Part shown: in pieces, positions 7,418-13,300 of the stretch | How positions within the stretch are numbered: the stretch's first letter is position 1 | How the letters are laid out: every line of letters starts with the position of its first letter | Assembly: GCA_964398215.1 (NCBI GenBank) | Contig: CAYNNP010000186.1 | Location: 1-13,300 of the forward strand | Direction: 5' to 3' | Origin: CAYNNP01 sp964398215 | Lineage (GTDB): Bacteria > Planctomycetota > Planctomycetia > Pirellulales > Pirellulaceae | Length of the DNA stretch: 13,300 bases | Made by a program: the position numbers and the translations under genes | The notes under the pieces: model-generated | Database searches by the model: none | Told to the model about the DNA's origin: nothing | What the model saw: only the letters and a program-made list of their open reading frames with translations

Positions 7418-9673
7418 TTGCGATTGACTGCACTATTCATGCTCGCGTTATTCGTTTCGTTGTCAGCCAACGCTGCAGAAGTCTTTGTGGAATCGGAGAG
7501 TTTTGACGACCATGGCGGTTGGAAACTGGACACCCAGTTCATCCAACAAATGGGATCGCCGTATCTACTGGCTCACGGACTTGGCAAACCGGTCGCAGAT
7601 GCAACAACTAATTTCGAAGTTGCAGAATCTGGCGAGTACCGAGTCTGGGTGCGAACGATCGATTGGGTTGCGAAGTGGGACGCGAAGCCGTCGCCAGGAC
7701 GATTCCAGCTGTTGGTTGATGGCAAACCGCTGGACGAAACTTTTGGCACACAAGGCAAACAATGGGCGTGGCACCGGGGAGGCAAGGTCACGCTCGACGC
7801 GGGTACTCATAAGCTGACGATGCATGATTTGACTGGATTCGATGGCCGGTGCGACTGCATTTACATGACAACAGATGACGATCTGCCGCCGACTGAATCC
7901 CAAGTGCTTTCGGACTGGCGCAGAGCCCAACTGGATTTACCGCTGGAACCAGAAGTCCGTGGGCCCTATGACTTGGTCGTCATTGGAGGCGGTTACGCGG
8001 GCATGGGTGCCGCGCTGTCGGCGGCTCGGATGGGTTGCCGCGTCGCTCTCGTTCAAGATCGTCCGGTGCTTGGTGGCAACGGTTCGAGCGAAGTGCGTGT
8101 CTGGGCAAAAGGAAATATTCGCCGCGGTAAGTTCCCGCGAATCGGAGAGATCATCGAGGAGTTTGCGGACAAGGCGACCAAGTCGCCGGGAACGTTCGCA
8201 GAGTTTGGTGACTCGCTGAAAGAAAAGACGGTACGAGCCGAATCCAACATCGACCTGTTCTTGAATCACCACGCACATGCCGTTGAAATCGACGGGCCCA
8301 GAATCAAATCAATCGACGCTTTGAACACCAAAAGTGGCGCCGAAGTCCGGTTGCTGGGCGACATGTTCGCGGATTGCACAGGCCACGGCTGGATTGGGAC
8401 TTGGGCCAAAGCCGATCGCGAAATGACCCCGCAAGGCCGCATGGGCATGAGCAACATGTGGGCTTGGGACGAACTGGAAAAGCCAGCCAAATTTCCAGCC
8501 ACTCCATGGGCCTTGGATTTGAAAATGGCAGACTTTCCCTATCCACGCGACCACCATGGGCAATGGTTCTGGGAAAGCGGATTTGACAAAGATCCAATCG
8601 GCGGGGCCGAGTCGATTCGTGATTGGAATCTGCGTGCGGTATACGGTGCTTTCAATGCAATGAAGAACGGTGATGGTTCAGCCAAGCACAAGAATGCGAT
8701 TTTGACTTGGGTCGCGTTTGTTGGCGGTCCGCGCGAAAGTAATCGATTGATTGGCGACGTGGTTTTGACCGAAGACGATGTGGTTAGTAAACGACAATTT
8801 GACGACGGATGTGTGCCCAGCACTTGGTCGATCGATTTGCACTATCCGAAAGAGCAATACGCTAAGAAGTATCCCGACAATCCATTCATCTCCAAGGCCG
8901 TTCATGGCAAAGGTGTTGACCGTTCGTACGGCTATCCTGTGCCCTATCGATGTTTTTACAGCCGCAATGTCGAAAATCTTTTCATGGCCGGCCGCTGCAT
9001 CAGTGTGACGCATGAAGCACTGGGGACCGTCCGCGTGATGAAGACGTGCGGGATGATGGGCGAAGTCGTTGGCAAAGCCGCGTCGCTGTGCGCGTTGAAC
9101 GATTGCTCGCCCAGAGATGTCTACAAAAATCACCTTAGCGAACTGTTAAAACTCCTAGAACTGCCTGGCAAGGCAAGACGCAGCACACCTTCGGGCGAAA
9201 TCGTCATCCCAGCCGATGCACTGCCGCTGGCAGGAGCTAACGGACCTCCATCAGGCATGGACCCAGCGAAGCTACAAGGCATTGTCGTCGATGACAAACA
9301 AGCCAAGTTGGTTGGTCCTTGGACTCCAGGCACAGGTCTGAAAGATTATGTTGGTTACAGTTACCTGTACTGTGGCGGCGGTCGGAAAGCGTCAGCAACG
9401 TTCAAGCTTAAGGCAAAGGATTCGGCGCGTTACCAAATCCAGCTTTACACACAGTCACACAAGAATCGAGCCACCAATACGCCGGTGATGATTTCGTCTG
9501 GCACGTACCGTAAAGCGACAAAGATCAACCAGCGACAAAATCGCCCCAAGCCAGTCGCAACCGTTGATGAAATTGATTTGAAAGCCGGTGCGGAAGTCCA
9601 GGTAACAATCACCACCGATGGCGTGGATGGAAACGTGCATGTTGATGCGGTACGTTTGCTGAGAGTCAACTGA
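7418..9673 (+). CDS. Exported FAD-dependent oxidoreductase with N- and C-terminal accessory domains
   Basis: This 751-residue secreted flavoenzyme matches the FAD_oxidored family (PF12831 type). A Sec signal peptide (about 1-20, SANAA) lacks a twin-arginine motif. Residues about 21-150 form a CBM35/CBM6-like beta-sandwich (VFVESESFDD opening; EYRVWVRT; GTHKLTMHD). The FAD part starts at Y184 with the dinucleotide fold GGGYAG at 190-195, then LGGNGSSEVRVW, a central GPRESNRLIGD block and a late NLFMAGRCISVTHEALG block that fits an FAD-contacting site. Residues about 628-751 resemble the golvesin C-terminal domain (GYSYLYCGGG, NRATNTPV, NQRQN, VDAVRLL). The reaction is not known for this family; oxidation of a sugar or glycan-derived substrate is inferred from the domains. 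It lies behind an esterase and 8 bases before a membrane flavoprotein, a plausible electron partner. Cofactor loading is puzzling, since Sec substrates cross unfolded. Confidence 0.87.
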   Translation: MRLTALFMLALFVSLSANAAEVFVESESFDDHGGWKLDTQFIQQMGSPYLLAHGLGKPVADATTNFEVAESGEYRVWVRTIDWVAKWDAKPSPGRFQLLVDGKPLDETFGTQGKQWAWHRGGKVTLDAGTHKLTMHDLTGFDGRCDCIYMTTDDDLPPTESQVLSDWRRAQLDLPLEPEVRGPYDLVVIGGGYAGMGAALSAARMGCRVALVQDRPVLGGNGSSEVRVWAKGNIRRGKFPRIGEIIEEFADKATKSPGTFAEFGDSLKEKTVRAESNIDLFLNHHAHAVEIDGPRIKSIDALNTKSGAEVRLLGDMFADCTGHGWIGTWAKADREMTPQGRMGMSNMWAWDELEKPAKFPATPWALDLKMADFPYPRDHHGQWFWESGFDKDPIGGAESIRDWNLRAVYGAFNAMKNGDGSAKHKNAILTWVAFVGGPRESNRLIGDVVLTEDDVVSKRQFDDGCVPSTWSIDLHYPKEQYAKKYPDNPFISKAVHGKGVDRSYGYPVPYRCFYSRNVENLFMAGRCISVTHEALGTVRVMKTCGMMGEVVGKAASLCALNDCSPRDVYKNHLSELLKLLELPGKARRSTPSGEIVIPADALPLAGANGPPSGMDPAKLQGIVVDDKQAKLVGPWTPGTGLKDYVGYSYLYCGGGRKASATFKLKAKDSARYQIQLYTQSHKNRATNTPVMISSGTYRKATKINQRQNRPKPVATVDEIDLKAGAEVQVTITTDGVDGNVHVDAVRLLRVN

Positions 9674-9681
9674 GCCTGCTG

Positions 9682-11382
9682 ATGGCTGCAGCAACACGTC
9701 AACGCCCTCGTTGGGCCATTTTCGTCCACGCGATTCGTGTTGGCTTGGTTGTTGCGCTGTTGATGTTGATACCATCACCGGCTGGTCGGACTGGCGCTGC
9801 GAATAGCTCGAATCCTCCTGGAATTCAGCACGTCCAGGATTTGGTGCCAACCGCCGCCAGCGTTTCGGACGAACCCAATGCCGCCGGTCTTTGGCAAATC
9901 ATCGACGGCGATGACAATCCAATCGGGCTTGTTGGCAGAACTTTGCCGGCGGCTTCGGACGTTCTGGGGTATCGCGGCCCCAGCGAGGCGTTATTGGTTT
10001 TCGATAACGATCTGAATATCAAATCAGTGGGGCTTCTGCAAAGTGCTGACACCACTGAGCATGTGACTGCTGTTGTCCAAGATGAATTATTCTTTGAACA
10101 ATTCAAGAACTGGCCGTGGGGCGGACCCGAAGCGGGTACAGATGTCGATGCTGTTTCCGGCGCAACGCTCACCAGCCTCGCGCTAGCAGAAGGGATCTTG
10201 AAGCGAATTGGAAGCGATCGCCCTTCACTTGTCTTTCCCGACAATATCGCCGCTGAAGATGTAAGCGAGTGGTTCGATCGTATTTCAATGATTGACAGTT
10301 CACAGCCAATTTCGGTTGCTCAATACAACGGAAAAGAAATCGGCAGGATCCTACGGACGGGAATCTTCAGTGATGACATTGCCGGATACCAAGGCCCCAG
10401 CGAATTGCTGCTGAAAGTTGGCACCGATGACAAGGTTGATGCAATTCTGCTGCGTGGCTCTTTCGACAACGATACCTATGTGGACTACGTCAGAGTCGAA
10501 GCCGGTTTCTGGGCGATCTTTGAAGGAAAAACGATTCAAGAACTTGCCTCGTTTGATCCTGGCGCGGAAGGCGTCGAAGGGGTATCGGGCGCGACGATGA
10601 CCAGTTTGGCGGTTGCCGATACTTTGGTAGCAGCATCCAAAGCATATCAGGCACAGAAAGAACTCCCTCAGCAATCGGGATCAACAGCATCGGCAATCCA
10701 CTGGCCAGCAACCGACATTGCTACGATCGCATGTTTGATTTTCCTAGCGATTGCCAGTCGATTTCGCGCGTTTCGCAAGCCGCGCGTTCGAAAAGTTTGG
10801 TTGGTCTGTGTTATCGCAATGCTTGGGCTGTGGTCAGGCAACCTAGTTTCAATGGCACTGATTGCAGGCTGGTCGTCCGCAGGAATCGCATGGCGACTCG
10901 CGCCGGGCTTAGCGGCAATCGCATTCACCGCATTGCTCGCACCACCGATCACGAAAGGCAATCCCTACTGCAATCATCTTTGTCCCCACGGCGCAATTCA
11001 GCAATTGATCAAACCAAAACCAGGGTCACGGCGCCGCTTAAAACTCTCGCGTCGTGTGTCAAAATACCTGTCCTTCATTCCAGGAATCACGCTATCAGTC
11101 GCCTACTTGATGCTACTGTTTTATCCAGTGCTTGACTTGTCAGCCTGGGAACCGTTCCACGCCTACTTGTATCAAGTTGCTGGATGGTCAGCCTTCGCTA
11201 CCGCAGCAGTTAGCTTGTTACTTGCGACGTTCATTCCGATGGGCTACTGCCGACTGGGCTGCCCAACCGGAACGCTGCTGGATTATGTCCGCCGCAGCGC
11301 AAGCAGCCACAAGATCGGACGACCAGATGCAGTCGCGATAGGACTGCTGGTCGTGGCGATCGCCGTTCGCGTAGCCCAGTAA
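9682..11382 (+). CDS. NosR-like membrane protein with two FMN-binding domains and CxxxCP motifs
   Basis: This 566-residue protein likely moves electrons between cytoplasm and periplasm. After an N-terminal signal or anchor (about 14-33) come two tandem FMN_bind domains (about 60-175 and 205-330) sharing GYxGPSE and SGAT(L/M)TSLA. In the family, ApbE attaches FMN to the SGAT threonine: T162 (motif DAVSGAT) and T305 (EGVSGAT). Next come about six membrane helices (near 341-359, 372-395, 403-424, 466-488, 500-520, 550-565) with C430/C434 and C523/C527 in two CxxxCP motifs, as in the Fer4_5 region of NosR. Basic loops (360-371, 444-464) place these cysteines in the cytoplasm and the FMN domains outside. 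It ends 39 residues after the last cysteine and lacks the C-terminal ferredoxin repeats of classical NosR. No nos, rnf, nqr or apbE gene adjoins it. The 8-base gap suggests coupling to the FAD gene. Confidence 0.85.
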   Translation: MAAATRQRPRWAIFVHAIRVGLVVALLMLIPSPAGRTGAANSSNPPGIQHVQDLVPTAASVSDEPNAAGLWQIIDGDDNPIGLVGRTLPAASDVLGYRGPSEALLVFDNDLNIKSVGLLQSADTTEHVTAVVQDELFFEQFKNWPWGGPEAGTDVDAVSGATLTSLALAEGILKRIGSDRPSLVFPDNIAAEDVSEWFDRISMIDSSQPISVAQYNGKEIGRILRTGIFSDDIAGYQGPSELLLKVGTDDKVDAILLRGSFDNDTYVDYVRVEAGFWAIFEGKTIQELASFDPGAEGVEGVSGATMTSLAVADTLVAASKAYQAQKELPQQSGSTASAIHWPATDIATIACLIFLAIASRFRAFRKPRVRKVWLVCVIAMLGLWSGNLVSMALIAGWSSAGIAWRLAPGLAAIAFTALLAPPITKGNPYCNHLCPHGAIQQLIKPKPGSRRRLKLSRRVSKYLSFIPGITLSVAYLMLLFYPVLDLSAWEPFHAYLYQVAGWSAFATAAVSLLLATFIPMGYCRLGCPTGTLLDYVRRSASSHKIGRPDAVAIGLLVVAIAVRVAQ

Positions 11383-11394
11383 AAACGCTGGGCT
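11373..11394. terminator. Hairpin at the end of the NosR-like gene
   Basis: AGCCCAG (11373-11379) pairs with CTGGGCT (11388-11394) around an 8-base loop that contains the stop codon (11380-11382). No T run directly follows on either strand, although A/T-rich runs lie in the loop and just beyond. It sits between two convergent genes, so it may limit read-through both ways. Confidence 0.45.
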
Positions 11395-11425
11395 TGGAAA
11401 AAGCGGATTACTATCGCTGGCGGCT

Positions 11426-13087
11426 CTAGCGGTTTGCGATGGCAGACTTTCTAGCCGCTTCGAATTCGTCACCTGGCGTCCAAGCCGGCATTTCGTTTTG
11501 CTGCAACACGTTAAGGCCAACGTTGAACAAAAGCCTTGCGTCTTCGATCGCACCTGACAAATCCCAGTCATCGCTGTATTCATCACTTGGTTGGTGATAA
11601 GTATTCTGAACCCATTCGTCCAGTTTTTCTTTTCCCCAGCCAGCTGGCTTGCCGACGACGTTCACGCCCGAATGCAAATAGACACCAGGAACACCGATTT
11701 TTGCCAAACTGAATTGATCGCTTCGATAGTAGTAACCACGATCAGGAAAGTGGTCGGGGGTCACGATTCGATTTTGCGACTTTGCAACACGCGTGACAAT
11801 GGTATCCAAGTTCGATTTTCCATGGCCAATCACATTCACATCATGAGTCCGTCCAATGATGTTGGCTCCATCCATATTGATCACAGCCGCCATGTTACCT
11901 GGCTTGATCGGCGGGTGTTCTGCAAAGTAGCGTGACCCAAGCAGCCCCTGCTCTTCAGCGCCGACGGCGGCAAACATGATGGAGCGTTTCGGTTTGGAAT
12001 CCAGGCTCGCGTAAGCCTTCAGCATCGACAACAAACTCGCTGTTCCTGCAGCATTGTCGATCGCACCGTTGTAAATATTGTCACCGCGCGAATCTCGCTC
12101 TCCAATGCCAAGGTGGTCATGATGAGCCATGTAGATCAATACTTCGTCTTTGAGTTCAGGATCCGAACCAGGAAGAATTCCAAGCACATTCGCGGTGTCT
12201 TTCTCTCGCACATCGGCGGTCAGCTTGATGGATAAATTGATGCCAAGCGGTACTGGTTTGAATTCGCGTTTCTCCGCCGAGGCGCGCAATGCGTCCAAAT
12301 CTTTTCCGTTGGCTTGGAGCACTTTTCGGATGCCATCCTCCGTCGCCCAAGCCTTCAGTTTCATGCGTGGGCCTTCGCTGCCACGCAACTCGAATTCTTC
12401 GCCAGCCCAAGACGTTTTGATGACTTGCCAGGGGTACCCTGCGGATGGAGTTGTGTGAATGATGATCGCACCAGCCGCACCTTGTTTCGCTGCCGTTTCA
12501 TACTTGTAGTCCCAGCGACCGTAGTACAGACGCCGCTTGCCTTCAAAGAGTTCTGGATCGTCGGAGGGATCGTTGTTCATGATGACCAAGACTTTGCCTT
12601 TCAGGTCAACGTCCTTGAAATCGTTCCACTGGTATTCGGGAGCCTGGATGCCGTATCCGACAAACACCAATTCAGCGCTGTCAATCGACGCCTCCTTCAC
12701 CGGACTTCCGATCGTTGACATGAAATCGGTCACCGACTCCAGTTCGACAGATGCGTCTCCTGCTTTGAATTTGATTTTCGCGGGCGCATTGGTTTTCACG
12801 CCAACCAGTGGAACCGGCTGAATCCATGATCCGTCTGGCGCGGCCGGCTGTAGACCGTAAGTTTGAAATTGCGTGGCCACATACAGCTGCGTCAGGTCGT
12901 CACCGCGCGAGCCCGGTCCCCTGCCTTCCAGTAGATCATGAGCCAAAAATCGGATGTGTGCTCGCAGTGTCGCCTCGTTGATGTGCAATGCTGGATCGGA
13001 GCCTACTGCAGGACCATCTTGCGCACGGGTATTTGGTGCCAGCAGTAAACAAACGATAAAGGCTGTGAATGTAAAGCGACGGGGCAT
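11426..13087 (-). CDS. Secreted M28-family zinc metallopeptidase with PA domain
   Basis: This is a dizinc aminopeptidase or carboxypeptidase of family M28, acting outside the cytoplasm on peptides. From ATG 13087 it has 553 residues: a Sec signal peptide (MPRRFTFTAFIVCLLLAP, cleavage near TRA-QDG), then a helical segment with HIRFLAHDLLEGRGPGSRG, typical of this subgroup. A protease-associated insert (roughly 120-255) includes GKVLVIMNNDPSDDP and GAAGAIIIH. The catalytic domain has a full set of metal and catalytic residues: H322 and D324 in AHHDHLG, bridging D344 in GAIDNAAG, E378 and E379 in GAEEQGLLGS, D406 in VINMDGAN, and H498 in TYHQPSDE. The frame is open 12 codons further upstream, but AGGA six bases before 13087 and the signal peptide fix the start. 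It converges with the NosR-like gene and appears to be an independent unit. Confidence 0.9.
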   Translation of the reverse strand: MPRRFTFTAFIVCLLLAPNTRAQDGPAVGSDPALHINEATLRAHIRFLAHDLLEGRGPGSRGDDLTQLYVATQFQTYGLQPAAPDGSWIQPVPLVGVKTNAPAKIKFKAGDASVELESVTDFMSTIGSPVKEASIDSAELVFVGYGIQAPEYQWNDFKDVDLKGKVLVIMNNDPSDDPELFEGKRRLYYGRWDYKYETAAKQGAAGAIIIHTTPSAGYPWQVIKTSWAGEEFELRGSEGPRMKLKAWATEDGIRKVLQANGKDLDALRASAEKREFKPVPLGINLSIKLTADVREKDTANVLGILPGSDPELKDEVLIYMAHHDHLGIGERDSRGDNIYNGAIDNAAGTASLLSMLKAYASLDSKPKRSIMFAAVGAEEQGLLGSRYFAEHPPIKPGNMAAVINMDGANIIGRTHDVNVIGHGKSNLDTIVTRVAKSQNRIVTPDHFPDRGYYYRSDQFSLAKIGVPGVYLHSGVNVVGKPAGWGKEKLDEWVQNTYHQPSDEYSDDWDLSGAIEDARLLFNVGLNVLQQNEMPAWTPGDEFEAARKSAIANR

Positions 13088-13093
13088 CTTCAG

Positions 13094-13097
13094 TCCT
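13094..13097 (-). promoter_or_regulatory. Ribosome binding site of the M28 gene
   Basis: On the minus strand AGGA lies six bases before the ATG at 13087. The longer alternative start at 13123 would place this site inside the gene and put 12 residues ahead of a normal signal peptide. Confidence 0.65.
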
Positions 13098-13102
13098 AAG
13101 TT

Positions 13103-13131
13103 GTGTAACGGAAACTTTGCCAAAGTGTAAC
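13103..13131. promoter_or_regulatory. Possible operator: GTGTAAC repeats around a palindrome
   Basis: GTGTAAC occurs at 13103-13109 and 13125-13131, starts 22 bases apart (about two helical turns). Between them is the palindrome ACTTTG-C-CAAAGT (13114-13126). The array lies 16 to 44 bases upstream of the M28 start codon. It could be a regulator site or part of the promoter; no regulator is identified. Confidence 0.35.
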
Positions 13132-13165
13132 AACGACGGCTTCATCGAACACGTAAAACCCGTAA

Positions 13166-13186
13166 CGAAAGTCGTCAAGACTTTCG
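13166..13186. repeat. Perfect 8-bp hairpin CGAAAGTC/GACTTTCG
   Basis: Arms 13166-13173 and 13179-13186 match perfectly around a GTCAA loop. No T run follows in either direction. It looks like a dispersed intergenic palindrome, located upstream of the M28 gene. Confidence 0.6.
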
Positions 13187-13214
13187 GCGATGCACTCATG
13201 ATTCAGAAACCCTT

Positions 13215-13286
13215 GAGCCGCAGGCCGATAGCCCGGTTTCGAGCACAACCAGACCGTTAAAAACCGGGGCTATCGCCCATCGGCTC
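13215..13286. repeat. Long imperfect inverted repeat
   Basis: The left arm, 13215-13239, starts GAGCCG and ends GCCCGGTTT. The right arm, 13261-13286, starts AAACCGGGGC and ends CGGCTC. They pair along 25-26 bases with a one-base bulge and about three mismatches, around a 21-base spacer. No coding region overlaps it. It resembles repeats I associate with planctomycete intergenic regions, but copy number cannot be judged from one window. Confidence 0.65.
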
Positions 13287-13300
13287 ATGTGCGCGTCGGC

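Noticed and set aside
8678..9133. 151-codon open frame on the - strand
   Set aside because: It lies opposite the FAD domain and shows no motif of its own.
9682..11382. Assignment as a true NosR, RnfG or NqrC subunit
   Set aside because: The protein has two FMN domains, lacks the ferredoxin repeats of NosR, has extra helices compared with RnfG and NqrC, and no sister subunit genes are present.

Overview
The window looks like ordinary chromosome from a free-living planctomycete, most like Rhodopirellula and its relatives in the Pirellulales. This is an inference from three things: moderate GC content; secreted proteins typical of that group (a CBM9-type protein, a SASA-family esterase and an exported FAD oxidoreductase with a golvesin-like tail); and gene-poor gaps filled with palindromic repeats. 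I see no phage, transposase, CRISPR array, tRNA or rRNA.

Layout. Positions 1-558 hold no convincing gene but carry several palindromes and a short direct repeat. A GT4 glycosyltransferase (559-1731, +) follows, then a 323-base gap. Next come three + strand genes: a SixA-like phosphohistidine phosphatase (2055-2591), a membrane-anchored calcineurin-like phosphoesterase 7 bases later (2599-3765), and formyltetrahydrofolate deformylase purU (3892-4746). purU ends in a strong hairpin shared with a convergent gene for a secreted CBM9-like protein (4792-5532, -). That gene is divergent from a + strand block: a sialate O-acetylesterase-type esterase (5729-7288), an exported three-domain FAD-dependent oxidoreductase (7418-9673, TTG start), and a NosR-like membrane flavoprotein with two FMN-binding domains and two CxxxCP motifs (9682-11382). 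A secreted M28 metallopeptidase (11426-13087, -) converges on the block. The right end (13088-13300) has a possible operator and two inverted repeats.

How the genes may work together. The left half is housekeeping or envelope-related: glycan synthesis, phosphatases and one-carbon metabolism. The right half reads as an extracytoplasmic glycan/redox locus: a glycan-binding protein, an esterase that would remove acetyl groups from sugars, an FAD enzyme flanked by carbohydrate-binding-type domains, and a membrane flavo-iron-sulfur protein 8 bases behind it that could exchange electrons across the membrane. Pairing the last two as an electron-transfer module is the most interesting hypothesis here. 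The domain calls rest on visible motifs, but the partnership is inferred. A strong terminator-like hairpin lies inside the short leader of the FAD gene and may control expression of that pair.
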